NCBI GenBank assembly: GCA_049347715.1 | Contig: CP186339.1 | Location: 1,302,001-1,366,000, forward strand | Direction: 5' to 3' | Source of the DNA: Thalassotalea_B piscium_A | Lineage (GTDB): Bacteria; Pseudomonadota; Gammaproteobacteria; Enterobacterales; Alteromonadaceae | DNA: 64,000 nucleotides | Part shown: positions 38,801 through 47,714 of the stretch, one piece after another | How the letters are laid out: every line of letters starts with the position of its first letter | How positions within the stretch are numbered: the stretch's first letter is position 1 | Translations under genes and position numbers: made by a program | Notes under the pieces: model-generated | What the model saw: the letters and a program-made list of their open reading frames with translations, nothing else | Database searches by the model: none | Told to the model about the DNA's origin: nothing

Positions 38801-40027
38801 TTTATTTTCAAAACTAGCACATGCTTGCTTAATTTCTGACATTATATCTAATTTAATATGACTCTTGTTCTTGCCTAGGTATTTAATCCCTTTATCTTCA
38901 ATTAATGCTAGTTGATGATCATTGGTTGATTCGTTTATAAAATATAGTTGTATACGTTTTAGACATTCATCCAAATTTAGCTGTAAAAAAGATGCAACCG
39001 CTTTATTAGAAATTAATTTTGAGTCTTTCTCTAATAACGGCTTGGCATTTAACCTGTGTGTTTTTTGCAGCCATAGTCTATCAATATATTGCAGGTAACT
39101 ATTAAGTTGATCATGTTCACTGAAAGCTAGAATTGCTGAATAATTTAATTGAGTAAGATTTTCTTCTACGACAAACAATTCACTTTCTACAGTTGAAAAC
39201 TTAATTAGTTCTTCTATTACATTGTGTTTATTGCATGAATCAAATGATCTAATAGATTTTTTACTTTCATCTGCTGTGTCTGCCACTATATTCAGGGCGG
39301 CTGCAACAAAGGTATCTTTTTTCTTTTGACTACTTACAACGATCAAATTTTCTTTATTGAAAATACAAGCCAATTCTTGAAGTATTGAGAAGAAGTCGTT
39401 TTCTGGTTTAGGTAAAGAAAACTGATTTAGTATAATTTTAGGAAATTTAATACCACAGATAGGGATAACTCTATTAAACAGTATGTTAATTAATTTAATG
39501 AATTTATTTATTTTTTCTTTGTTGTTTGATTTTAAAACGCTTTTAGTATGCTCTAAATTTGTTACTGAGTTGAGGGTTGCTTTGATAGACGTAAATTGAT
39601 GAATTTGATCTATTCTAGTCACAAATAAATTACTGTTTTTTAACTGAAGGCGACTTACCAAAAAATCTAATTGATTTTCTTTATGAAACTCCGATTGACT
39701 TAGCTCACCATGAATCCAACTAAGTGCTTCGGTTTGCTCTAGTGCTGTTATAGCTTTATCAGAACATTCAAATATTTTATTACCACGATATATTTCAGCT
39801 TCAAGGGTTATTAAAAACTCAATCAATACCTTGCATGAATCGAAATACGTAAAATATAAGCAAGCAGCATCAAAAATTTCGCTGTAAAGTGTTTCATCAC
39901 TTCGTTTAGCTCCTGAGGACGATCTAAATTGTTTAAAAATGCTCAAAAAACATTTGTTTAATTCTTTAGCTTTTTTTCTATTATCTTCAGCATTTTTTTC
40001 TTCGATATCATTAATCAAACTACTCAT
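35822..40027 (-). CDS. Giant protein with internal Ser/Thr kinase domain
   Basis: 1401 residues. The N-terminal 720 residues are mainly helical and unrecognised. The kinase domain covers about 730-1010: glycine loop GHGAFG (739-744), lysine K761 (NVAIKLIP), catalytic HGDIKPEN (D883) and DFG (901-903), all the residues an active kinase needs. The C-terminal 390 residues are again unrecognised. No NERD domain as in PglW of BREX and no transmembrane helix. First gene of the minus-strand cluster with AAA+ and exonuclease genes; divergent from the 40340 lipoprotein. Long kinases of this sort in islands often act as sensors or effectors of phage defence. Confidence 0.85.
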   Translation of the reverse strand: MSSLINDIEEKNAEDNRKKAKELNKCFLSIFKQFRSSSGAKRSDETLYSEIFDAACLYFTYFDSCKVLIEFLITLEAEIYRGNKIFECSDKAITALEQTEALSWIHGELSQSEFHKENQLDFLVSRLQLKNSNLFVTRIDQIHQFTSIKATLNSVTNLEHTKSVLKSNNKEKINKFIKLINILFNRVIPICGIKFPKIILNQFSLPKPENDFFSILQELACIFNKENLIVVSSQKKKDTFVAAALNIVADTADESKKSIRSFDSCNKHNVIEELIKFSTVESELFVVEENLTQLNYSAILAFSEHDQLNSYLQYIDRLWLQKTHRLNAKPLLEKDSKLISNKAVASFLQLNLDECLKRIQLYFINESTNDHQLALIEDKGIKYLGKNKSHIKLDIMSEIKQACASFENKNEIKLGTAFTFSNSWTSSNENHSEYRELISRVILRLIIHTGVNTPIEGADIIKQATQEELCCLYRELFNNYLLGMSLGDNFKDGLEKKYENYQKEIFTVFKLWLTFLISQNIYTQQDLSFKNWVHECFKMFISYSKKPASVESFIFGKKKDKDNRRNRFEENLNRHEQVPQFETKDSINDANLSDYLEYGTLKYEPNNQVKKLLKNNDIELWDFVTFTSTKKLANLWDTFIGVDTKELVVFSLIQDFLNKTNLASKKEKLEYLDNRKALRNHIKNTWRDYFFKKISNLTFPKIIFNFNKSFEDKLKNKIEVLSNLTSLNNDRYSIGSSLGHGAFGVVYKAKDLMFNTNVAIKLIPHWFTSEEVSKRLIEEAAIMRNSQHENVVIVYDLIKLPANSLITSTDCLLNIIDVFDDHEYVFALIMEEVNNGLTLKQSLLSELTRFDTLSPRTQFSLNCIYSICDAVENIHKNGIVHGDIKPENILIDEQGTPKLTDFGIATQKGETSIGASSLLFSSPNALSAEKCTTQDDIFSLAILSIYVICPSLRLLFQNVTIEEVNTAKKELYLGLLQSFIILYIGFDIAKRKDFKIDFLEKYKYEFDKMQFCQTYEHNNLVPNKPAISTILGELGEYLGHYSPKMLVFLHQILKALSPSFEGYTVVDIGELQSSPPWDDGDPIVFDPIESPSYFSFFLSQCETYKPLEVSSNVKLWGKPLSKKDIFLLPENKRFTDTYQKHFYDESLSNLKIELKVNIGWGEDFILWTDENQGLVVSRLSYHSFSSKVMRLIAFSTRFKKEILPVVLFLKEINNKNTSPKITLDILEHMMLMHQKVSLGNEESPDNIIKQPDVFVLLSNELWDILSNHISNFIDSDPISDRKKAIVYLDRVYFKEMGIDTDDIDYDNSDLMESMIKNAIEENKGCDSLTLINAFYNYICSTKSDKAISEVKGLIERFAKTAHCKSLLKEFESLNEQYANDWEYQLYKEYDSSSIQNLDSFR

Positions 40028-40339
40028 TATTATCCTTTTAAATATTAATTAAACTAATAGATTCCAGAAGAGTGAAAGTTCCAAAACTGTATTTTTCAAC
40101 CATGATGAATGATATGAAGCGAAGTGGTAATCTAATAAAGTTAATATATTTCATTAGTATACGATAATTAAGGATGAAAATATAATCAAATCATATTAAA
40201 GACAATACTTCTATTTTTTCTGATTTTTTCAAAGGGACTTTTCAGAATATACCTAATGATAATCCCAGCAACACTTTTAGTATATAAACTTCAAATCAGT
40301 ATTAAATGTATCGATTTATGTAGTTATAGGAAACAACAT

Positions 40340-41521
40340 ATGAAATTATTTACCAATAACCTTTTATTCTCTCTAACTGCGATCATCACACTGTCTGCTT
40401 GTGGCGGTGGAGGCGATGAAAGTTCATCTAAAGCGAGTAACTCAAACACAGGTAGTTCTAATAACATTACCATTGCTGGTAGTTTTAAAAGTGCCCATGA
40501 TACAGGTAAGTTCTACTCAACTGAACAAATGCCTAGTTATCAACAGTATGGGGAAAATGCTAGACACTGCTATCAAAGTTTTAACGATTACTACTTTGAA
40601 ACAGAAAATACTCTTATATTTGGTAATCCTGATTTACCTGAAAGCGACTTTAAACAAGCTGCTCAATGGGTTGAGAGCAATCTCAATTCTGCATTAAGTG
40701 CTATGGCCATATCAAAAGGTGAATACTTTAGTAATCGTTACGGTATACGACTAGATGGCTTAAAGCATATTAGGAACCAGCTAAGCTCGAAATACTATGA
40801 CAATTATAATTACCCAAGTAACTTTGCCACTTTAACTTATGAACAGCAAATAGATTGGGCCACTAAAACGGCAAAGTCATTAACTAATAAAGAAGCCGCC
40901 GAATTACTAATAAATGATCCTTACTCTCCTTTTCAAACAGAAGAACAAGCGCTTTTACAAGATAAAGTGTATGTCTGTTTACATGAAAAGAGTACAAGTA
41001 ATGGCTGGGGTGAGGGCAGTTTAATAGGGATCAGTATAGGTGCTCCTTCTATTGCTACTCCACATGATGTTGAAAAGCTCATTCAGCATGAGCTTATTCA
41101 TACAATTCAGCATGCATTAACTGCCAGTTTTGAAGGAATTGGCTTACCTCATTGGTTTACTGAAGGCCAAGCTGTAGCTCTTAGCGGAATGAAGGTTGCT
41201 AATAAGTCTACTCACAATGAATATGATCCGACACTAGTTGTTAATTATCATGATCAGTTTGGAGAACAAGCTACAGCATATAATCATTACGGACTAGCCT
41301 ATCAGTATTTAAAAGACGCAAATGGGCAATCAACGATTGTTCAGATGCAGAAAGAAATTAAAAATATTACCTATGACTTTTCTAAACAACTGAATTCATC
41401 ATTAAAAGAATACCATGGCTACGTTGAAGTATTTGACAGAACCATGAAACAAAAAAATGGGAATATATTAACAGTTTTTGAATATAGAGATTACTATCAC
41501 TCTTTGCTTGATGTGTATTAG
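40340..41521 (+). CDS. Zinc metallopeptidase lipoprotein (gluzincin-like)
   Basis: 393 residues from the ATG at 40340 (AGGAAAC upstream). An in-frame ATG at 40256 adds 28 residues that spoil the signal, so I reject it. Lipobox LSAC followed by GGGG, so a surface or periplasmic lipoprotein. HELIHTIQHAL supplies HExxH (250-254), and a glutamate 20 residues on (WFTEGQA, about 274) is the third zinc ligand of gluzincin/peptidase-MA folds. Substrate unknown. The 312-bp region to its left holds the two divergent promoters and no gene. Confidence 0.8.
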   Translation: MKLFTNNLLFSLTAIITLSACGGGGDESSSKASNSNTGSSNNITIAGSFKSAHDTGKFYSTEQMPSYQQYGENARHCYQSFNDYYFETENTLIFGNPDLPESDFKQAAQWVESNLNSALSAMAISKGEYFSNRYGIRLDGLKHIRNQLSSKYYDNYNYPSNFATLTYEQQIDWATKTAKSLTNKEAAELLINDPYSPFQTEEQALLQDKVYVCLHEKSTSNGWGEGSLIGISIGAPSIATPHDVEKLIQHELIHTIQHALTASFEGIGLPHWFTEGQAVALSGMKVANKSTHNEYDPTLVVNYHDQFGEQATAYNHYGLAYQYLKDANGQSTIVQMQKEIKNITYDFSKQLNSSLKEYHGYVEVFDRTMKQKNGNILTVFEYRDYYHSLLDVY

Positions 41522-41624
41522 TTAAGTGTGCGCAAAGTCATGAAAAACATAGTGTTTTATTTCTGTTTGAGCTAAGGTTTAAACTGCTATCAAATAATCT
41601 CATTAAATAAAAAGGTATTAAATT

Positions 41625-42443
41625 TTGAAAAGTAATATAACAAACAATAGTAAAAAGCCGATTATTATTCCTAATATCTGCGCGTTAATCTTATACGTTA
41701 TAGGTTATTTTTTAGCAATGACATTTGGTGAATACTTTATAAGTAGTGACACAAACCCCATTGTACACATAGTGATTATTATTATTTTCAGCCTACTTCT
41801 TCATGCCATAACAAAAGGGGAGCACCTCAATGATGCAGGGGGGGGGATGGCAATAATTTTTTTAGGCGCGATTATCTGGGGACTTATCGTCTGGTTCTAT
41901 GATGAAAACAGTATTTTTAACGCGTTTATCAATATATTGTTAACTGTGGTGATGTTCCACACCATAATAATGAAAGTAAAAAGACTAATAGAAAAACAAA
42001 TAAAATACCTCGGATACCCTATCATTATTTCTTTAATTGCAGTGATCAGTTTTGTACTTGTTAAAAAGCATAACAATGAAAATCCAACGGAAGGCAGCAT
42101 GTCAGAGTTTAAGGCGGTATACCTATCGAACGATCGGAACACTTTTGGGTATATAACGACTAGAGAAGCATTTGACTACCATCTACTTGATTTACAAAAA
42201 ACTGTAACTGTTAAGGTTTATGGGTTCTATGGAATCAAAAAAGATGGTGATTATGAGCAGGGAAAGGCAGTGCTGCTTAAAGCCCCTTGTACATACTCCA
42301 CGGGCTTGTTTTCGAGTAAAAAAGTTTTGATAGACGATTGTCCTTGGTATGATGGAGGAGGAAGGAGGATGTCAGATTTGAAAGAGAGTGCCTATAAACA
42401 AATTCAATATGAAGTTACTGGTAAAGAGCATTTCCTTTATTAA
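41625..42443 (+). CDS. Membrane protein of unknown function
   Basis: 272 residues from a TTG start. Four to five hydrophobic helices in the first 150 residues (ICALILYVIGYFLAM, IVHIVIIIIFSLLLHAI, GMAIIFLGAIIWGLIVW, YPIIISLIAVISFVLV) precede a soluble C-terminal domain of about 110 residues with cysteines (APCTYSTG, DDCPWYDGGG). Not recognised. It starts 100 bases after the metallopeptidase. Confidence 0.6.
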   Translation: MKSNITNNSKKPIIIPNICALILYVIGYFLAMTFGEYFISSDTNPIVHIVIIIIFSLLLHAITKGEHLNDAGGGMAIIFLGAIIWGLIVWFYDENSIFNAFINILLTVVMFHTIIMKVKRLIEKQIKYLGYPIIISLIAVISFVLVKKHNNENPTEGSMSEFKAVYLSNDRNTFGYITTREAFDYHLLDLQKTVTVKVYGFYGIKKDGDYEQGKAVLLKAPCTYSTGLFSSKKVLIDDCPWYDGGGRRMSDLKESAYKQIQYEVTGKEHFLY

Positions 42444-42622
42444 ATAAAATAGAAGTGAAAAGCACCAGGTTCCTCTCATCCATTTACGTTTGAACATAAG
42501 GTGATAAAGACTTTTATTACCTTATGTTATAGGGAAAAAATAATTCGTAGCTGTATGCTTATTTGGATTGCCTAAGTACTAATGATTTGAGAGTGAAAAG
42601 TTATTGATAATAGCTTAAGCAG

Positions 42623-42661
42623 AGAGTAAATACATGATAGTTCATATCATGTATTTACTCT
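42623..42661. repeat. Perfect 17-bp inverted repeat
   Basis: AGAGTAAATACATGATA and its exact complement flank a 5-base loop (GTTCA). It lies in the gene-free stretch 42444-42899. Too AT-rich and lacking a clean T run for a classical terminator on the plus strand, though TTCTTTTT follows 7 bases later. Confidence 0.8.
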
Positions 42662-42718
42662 TAAATTCTTTTTATAAAATCCTAAAACTAGGGAGTTACA
42701 ACGACCCATAGGGTATTA

Positions 42719-42734
42719 GCTTGCAAAAGCAAGC
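42719..42734. repeat. Short perfect hairpin GCTTGC-AAAA-GCAAGC
   Basis: Second hairpin in the same gene-free stretch, about 60 bases after the 17-bp palindrome and close to CCCATAGGG. Just before the next gene there is also a 17-codon mini-ORF (42827-42880). These could be a second transfer or replication site, or a leader region. Confidence 0.5.
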
Positions 42735-42899
42735 CTGCGTATTTACTAATAATTATTGCTGATAATCTAAAGTGCAGAATAACCGCTTAATATACTAATC
42801 AATAAATAGCCTTTGAAGGAATTAGTATGTTAAAAATTAAATTTAATCAATTAGCCAAAAATGTCGTTGAGGCTATCTAAAAAGCTGGAGAAATAAGTT

Positions 42900-43121
42900 A
42901 TGAATAAGTTAAATAAAACAGAAACGAAAACAGTAAGCGTGGAAATATCTGAAGCATTGCTATGCCAACTTGCTTGGGCTTTTCCTTCGGGAACTAATGA
43001 GCAAAAGGTTGATTTTTGTTTACGAAAAACAGTAAAGGAATCTCAAAAAATAGAGGGAATTATTTACCCTGAAGATATCTTGCCATGTAAATCATTTGAA
43101 CATGTAGAAGTTAAAACATAA
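42900..43121 (+). CDS. Small hypothetical protein
   Basis: 73 residues (MNKLNKTETKTVSVEISEAL...). The first half (VSVEISEALLCQLAWAFPSG) reads like a short beta strand and helix of ribbon-helix-helix or antitoxin-like proteins, but I cannot assign it. Own ribosome site (GGAGAAATAAGTT). Confidence 0.5.
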   Translation: MNKLNKTETKTVSVEISEALLCQLAWAFPSGTNEQKVDFCLRKTVKESQKIEGIIYPEDILPCKSFEHVEVKT

Positions 43122-43184
43122 TACGTAATTCAATCCAAATTGCAGTGCCTGAAATATAATCTTTAAACTATACAAGGATAGCTG

Positions 43185-43976
43185 ATGAAAGAGACAAATA
43201 GTAACAATGAAAGTGAAGTAGCGTTAGGCGCAATGATTTGGATTGCTATTGGAGCCATGCTTTATTATTTTGGTGTGTTTGACGAATATATTGCCAAGTA
43301 CCAAAAAGAAGCTGAAGTTAACAAGCAGCATATAAATCAATTACAACAAAAAATTAAAACGAGTACTTCAATTAAGGAAAAGCTTACTTATATAGAAAGA
43401 AAGGTAAATGATTCATGTGAAGACTTTGCGACGAAACTGCATAAAAACAAACATTTTGAAATAGCCCAAAGAACAAGTGTGGAGTCATTTACGTTAACTT
43501 CTTTGCAAAAAAAAGGCTCCAATTTAACACCATTCAGAGGTTGTGAAGTTGCAGGTATTAATTTAACCGATAAAAAAAACACCAATGCACTTATTATGCA
43601 ATGTGAAACCGCAGGTCCAAATTACCTTTCAAAAGGTGTCACTATTTCATGTCTATTGGATGCGAACCTGCAACCTAAAAAAATTCATATTCTCAATGCA
43701 AAACTCACGCACGTATTAAGCGGATTAGGTGATGTGGGAAACAAACATATCCCTTCGATTAGTAAATTCGGAAATATGTTAGGTCAAGCCGTAACAGGAA
43801 ATGTTAAGTTTAAAATTTATAAAGATCAGTATATTGAATTATCATCACCAACAAACTTTGTACAAGGGTTAACTAATTTAGTATTTATGCAAGAGTTGGT
43901 AAATGTTAATCAAGAAAAGTTAAGGAAATATCAAGCAGAGTTAAAACTTTATCAAGATAAAAATTCTTGGTTTTAA
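43185..43976 (+). CDS. Membrane-anchored coiled-coil protein
   Basis: 263 residues. One N-terminal transmembrane helix (ALGAMIWIAIGAMLYYFGVF), a coiled coil at about 40-70 (VNKQHINQLQQKIKT), a globular domain with four cysteines and a second coiled coil at the end (NQEKLRKYQAELKLY). Function unknown. 64 bp after the preceding small gene. The 238 bases to the next feature hold nothing clear. Confidence 0.6.
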   Translation: MKETNSNNESEVALGAMIWIAIGAMLYYFGVFDEYIAKYQKEAEVNKQHINQLQQKIKTSTSIKEKLTYIERKVNDSCEDFATKLHKNKHFEIAQRTSVESFTLTSLQKKGSNLTPFRGCEVAGINLTDKKNTNALIMQCETAGPNYLSKGVTISCLLDANLQPKKIHILNAKLTHVLSGLGDVGNKHIPSISKFGNMLGQAVTGNVKFKIYKDQYIELSSPTNFVQGLTNLVFMQELVNVNQEKLRKYQAELKLYQDKNSWF

Positions 43977-44214
43977 TCTATGAGTTAATCTGTAAGTTAT
44001 TGACACATTTAATTCTGTCTTTTTTGCTCTATGGTGCTTTACTCTACAGTTTGATGAACAAAAAATAGTGTTATATTTTTTGGCTATGAAGAGTTTTCCA
44101 CACATAAAGCATTGCTTATTTTGTGCTTTTTTTAATTTTATTAATTAATATTTCTGGGGTGCTGTTTGGAGTGAAATGACTTAACTCCTTTGTTATTCCC
44201 CCCTGACACACTCC

Positions 44215-44664
44215 TCACGCCAATAACTCAGGTGTAATTTCACTATCAGGGAAGTAATATTTCCAGCCAGTAGAGCATATCCAGCACCAGCTTCCCGTAG
44301 TATGTGTAGAGTCTTTCCCTTTCAAATAACCTCAGGGTTTAGTCTTATGATGTCGCTGAACATGGTGCCCATATTCATGTATGACAGTCCCTAGCAAAGC
44401 AACTTTATTTATGGGATAAATAATACCGTTTTTCAGTTTCAATAGTTTATGGCTCTCGTTAAGCGGTATTTCGATCACTTGGTGTTTCTCTTTGTATCTC
44501 GCCCAATAACTGCCATATCCACTGTAATTACCTACCATAAACTTAACCTCACCTAACTTACAATCACCCCATATTTTAATGGATAATAGTAATTTATGAT
44601 TCAATAGCTCCTCAATTCGAGGAGTTTTTATGAAAACAACAAATAGAAATAACCAAACAATCAC
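44215..44664 (-). pseudogene. Metalloprotease-like gene interrupted by an in-frame TGA
   Basis: The frame starts at 44664 with a hydrophobic segment (IVWLFLFVVFI), has a zinc-protease motif HEYGHHVQRHH, then meets TGA at 44332-44334. The same frame continues without further stops for 38 codons to 44215 with sequence that looks coding (TTGSWCWICSTGW). A TGG-to-TGA change (KTKPWGYLKG) would explain it. Truncated protein: 110 residues; restored: about 149. May be a decayed small zincin. Confidence 0.55.
44596..44632 (+). promoter_or_regulatory. Hairpin leader with mini-ORF and sequestered ribosome site (copy 2)
   Basis: Same layout as at 35726-35763: ATG ATT CAA TAG, CTCCTC-AATTC-GAGGAG, five T, ATG. 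One base differs in the loop and one T is missing. The flanks on both sides are unrelated. Here it precedes a 40-codon ORF. Confidence 0.65.
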
Positions 44665-44752
44665 ATTATCTACAACACCAACTCATTTTGAAAAGCTAAA
44701 TGAGTTTTCAATCGCTGTATATACACTTAATGAATCTCCGATTCATCAATGA
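44630..44752 (+). CDS. Possible 40-residue protein behind the hairpin leader
   Basis: ATG six bases after GAGGAG; 40 codons (MKTTNRNNQTITLSTTPTHF ...) ending in TGA that overlaps an ATG (ATGA, 44749) in frame with the next gene. Polar, no domain recognised. It could be a real small protein or a translated leader that couples to the metalloprotease gene. Confidence 0.4.
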   Translation: MKTTNRNNQTITLSTTPTHFEKLNEFSIAVYTLNESPIHQ

Positions 44753-44874
44753 AGTCACTATATGTATTTATTTGCTTAAACATCCTGATAATCACAGGAA
44801 CACTTTTCCCCCATATTATAAATACCACTAGTTTGATGAACGATTTTGTTCATTACATTATTAAAAGGATTAGC

Positions 44875-46668
44875 ATGAATAAATATATCTTATTATTAGG
44901 CTTTTGTTGTTTCAGTGCATCGGCATCAGCAACCAATGTTGTTATTAAATACAATGATATTGAACAAGATAATAAAACAGGTTTTTTTGATAGAAACAGT
45001 AGAATCTCAACCGCTAGTAACCCAGGTGAAACTGTCGGTGAAGCTAGAAGATATGCATTTGAATATGCAGCAAAGATTATTGAATCTCAGGTTTATAGTG
45101 AGGCTGATATTATTATTTCTGCTAATTATGCGCCTGCGGGGAGCTTTACTGCTAGCACTCAAACAAACTTGTATACCCACACAGAGACTTATAATTACGA
45201 TGACTTTGGTATCTTAAAGGATGGAGTTAAATACAACCCTTTAATTAGGCGCATGCTTCAAAATGATACCAGAGACCAGCAAAAACATTATTCTGATGGC
45301 TACATGCAATTCAATTATAAAGGAGCTAATTATGAGATTGCTAATGCCGAAAGTGAAAATGCTGGATTTGTTAACTTAGTACTTCACGAGATGGTTCATG
45401 CATTAGGTTTTAATAATAGCAACTGCTACACGTTAACTTGTGAATCAGACAGTCCAAGTCAATCATCGATGAATATCTATGTTGATGCTCCATATGATAG
45501 CCCTTGGGATGAGATGACATTAACTGACAAGCAAACTGCTGTAATTGAAGGTGATAAAGTATTTTATAATGGTGGAGCTGCTTTACAGGAGTACATTTCA
45601 CTAAATCTAGGTACTGGATATGGTGAACATGGGATCATGCTTCATTCTGAACCAACAAGTTCTGGAGATATTAGTAGCCAATCATTAGGGCATATTTCAG
45701 CAAATGTTGATTCCGTAGAGTTAATGAAATCTCGTGTGGGAAACACACTTAGTATTGGTGCTGCCGCTTATTATCTTTGTGATATTGGCTGGTGTCGTAA
45801 TACTGGTTTTGTAACAGACTTCAAATTAGAAAATAATTTCCCTGATAAAATTCTACCTAGTGAACCTACTAATTTAGGATATACAGTTTCAAACCCTAAT
45901 GACCATGCTCTTGAAAACGTATTCTTAACCGTAAATGTTTATGATGCAAACTTAGTTAACGCTGATAAATTAAGTAGTAATTGCTCTATGACAGAAACTG
46001 TTATTAGCTGTGATATTGGCAATTTAGAGGCATTTGGTGAATATGCAGTTGATATTCCATTTGTAGCCGAAGACGGTAAGTATAAAGTCTTATCTAATGT
46101 TTATTCTAATTCTTATTTAGTTGATATTGATGGCTCTAACAATGTTCATGCAACTGTTATTACTGTTGGAGAATTACCTTTTCCTGACGTAACGATTGTT
46201 AGTGAGTTTACATTTGAAGAAGAGTCTCAAGTAAGTATTAAACCTACTTTTGAAGCAAGTTCAGCACTTTCTTTTAACTGGCAAGTAACTTCATATGATG
46301 GAACATCATTTGAGCTGAGTGAAAATTCAGAAACAGGCGAAGCAACATTTACAGCGCCATCTATTGATGAAGATAAAACGTTAACATTAAAGTTAATTGC
46401 TACATTTGATGACAGAACTGAAGAATTTGAAGTAACAGTTTATATAACAGCCAAATCAGATAGCACAGATACAAACACAGGAACAGATACCGGTTCAGGG
46501 GCAAATAACAACTCAGGAACAGAGAATGGTTCCACCTCAAATAACAATAATCAAACGATTTCACCTGATAGCAATGATGAATCAAGTGGTGGTTCGTTCA
46601 ATTTATTCTTTTTATTGATTATTTTCAGTGCTCTTGTAAATAAGCACGTAAGAATATCTAAAAGTTAA
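44875..46668 (+). CDS. Leishmanolysin-like metalloprotease with GlyGly-CTERM tail
   Basis: About 597 residues from ATG 44875 (signal MNKYILLLGFCCFSASASA). An in-frame ATG at 44749, overlapping the previous stop, would add 42 residues. Zinc motif HEMVHALGF (H171) plus a distant GHISANVDSVELM is the M8 pattern: third histidine and a Met-turn. Two beta-sandwich repeats follow (from about 325), then a Ser/Thr/Asn/Gly linker and a C-terminal SSGGSFNLFFLLIIFS + basic end. This is the GlyGly-CTERM signal processed by rhombosortase after type II secretion. Substrate unknown. Confidence 0.8.
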   Translation: MNKYILLLGFCCFSASASATNVVIKYNDIEQDNKTGFFDRNSRISTASNPGETVGEARRYAFEYAAKIIESQVYSEADIIISANYAPAGSFTASTQTNLYTHTETYNYDDFGILKDGVKYNPLIRRMLQNDTRDQQKHYSDGYMQFNYKGANYEIANAESENAGFVNLVLHEMVHALGFNNSNCYTLTCESDSPSQSSMNIYVDAPYDSPWDEMTLTDKQTAVIEGDKVFYNGGAALQEYISLNLGTGYGEHGIMLHSEPTSSGDISSQSLGHISANVDSVELMKSRVGNTLSIGAAAYYLCDIGWCRNTGFVTDFKLENNFPDKILPSEPTNLGYTVSNPNDHALENVFLTVNVYDANLVNADKLSSNCSMTETVISCDIGNLEAFGEYAVDIPFVAEDGKYKVLSNVYSNSYLVDIDGSNNVHATVITVGELPFPDVTIVSEFTFEEESQVSIKPTFEASSALSFNWQVTSYDGTSFELSENSETGEATFTAPSIDEDKTLTLKLIATFDDRTEEFEVTVYITAKSDSTDTNTGTDTGSGANNNSGTENGSTSNNNNQTISPDSNDESSGGSFNLFFLLIIFSALVNKHVRISKS

Positions 46669-46733
46669 TTTTCAAATTATCACTATTAAAAACAAAATTA
46701 AAAAAATCCAATAAACGATATGGAGTATGTTGT

Positions 46734-47693
46734 ATGTCGAAATTAAATAAAAAATTACTTTTATCTACAGTGAGTGCTTTAGTTCTAGGTGCTTGTGGAG
46801 GAGGTGGTGGAAGTGATGAAGCTAAAACAGTAACACCACCGCCAGTACAGATAACACCAACGCTGAGTTTGTCGGTTGATCAATCCAGCTTAACGATAAA
46901 TGAAAATGAAGAAGGCGTTATCGTATTAAGCACCACATATAACGGGCAATCAACTATTGATTATAGCGTTTCTTTTTCTTCTGAAATAGCAGGAGTAAAT
47001 GCTGAGATCAATGACCAAAACTTGCAACTAACTATTAATGAACTTGAAAATGATCATGTCACAACGCTAACGATTACAGCGTCTTCAACTGCTGATAACT
47101 TATCCGCAGAACAATCAATTGAAATAAACCTTACTAATTCTTCAGTAGTGGAGGTAATTGATGAGGTTGAACTGTGGACTGATACTGACGCCGTTTTCAA
47201 ATTTGATGATTTTGATCCTGCTCTGTTACCTACTATTTATGCTAAAGCAGCTTATTTCAATGGTGCGTTAACAAGTATTGAATACCAAACAAAAGTATCA
47301 GATTTTACTGCGATAAAAGTAGAGGTAAGCAATCAAAAATCAGCAGAAGAGAATACCTTGTTATCTATGGGAATCGCTGACTATCAAGGAAATTCAATCA
47401 CTGAAACTGAACTAATTACTTTGCTAGACAATGTAAAGGTTTTAGCTAGTAGCGAATATAACAAGCTAGTAGGCAAAGTTAACGAGTTGGCAATGCTTAC
47501 TGGTGAAATTGTACCTACATTACCTCTCGATACTTTTGGTTATGTTGAAGCGTATGGCGCTTTCTCTGGCATTATTGGTGTTACAAGCATGGGGACTTTT
47601 GTAGAAGCTAAGTGGCAGTTTTCTGAGCAATATCAAATTTTAGATACGTTAATTCCTACACTTGGCAATACTAACGAATGTTCAGCTAACTAA
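46734..47693 (+). CDS. Surface lipoprotein with Ig/cadherin-like domain
   Basis: 319 residues. Lipobox LGAC followed by GGGGG, then a Thr/Pro linker, a beta-rich repeat (LSLSVDQSSLTINENEEGVI, reminiscent of cadherin/Ig-like domains) and a helical C-terminal part. Lies between two protease genes with 65 and 21 base gaps, so probably one transcript. No catalytic motif. Confidence 0.65.
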   Translation: MSKLNKKLLLSTVSALVLGACGGGGGSDEAKTVTPPPVQITPTLSLSVDQSSLTINENEEGVIVLSTTYNGQSTIDYSVSFSSEIAGVNAEINDQNLQLTINELENDHVTTLTITASSTADNLSAEQSIEINLTNSSVVEVIDEVELWTDTDAVFKFDDFDPALLPTIYAKAAYFNGALTSIEYQTKVSDFTAIKVEVSNQKSAEENTLLSMGIADYQGNSITETELITLLDNVKVLASSEYNKLVGKVNELAMLTGEIVPTLPLDTFGYVEAYGAFSGIIGVTSMGTFVEAKWQFSEQYQILDTLIPTLGNTNECSAN

Positions 47694-47714
47694 TTAAATA
47701 AAAAGGAAAATAAT

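Noticed and set aside
35822..40027. PglW of a BREX system
   Set aside because: Length and kinase domain are similar, but no NERD domain is visible and none of BrxC, PglX, PglZ or BrxL is nearby.
44749..44874. Longer start of the leishmanolysin-like protease
   Set aside because: The ATG at 44875 gives a clean signal peptide and has AAAGGA upstream. The overlap of 44749 with the preceding stop keeps it possible, but less likely.
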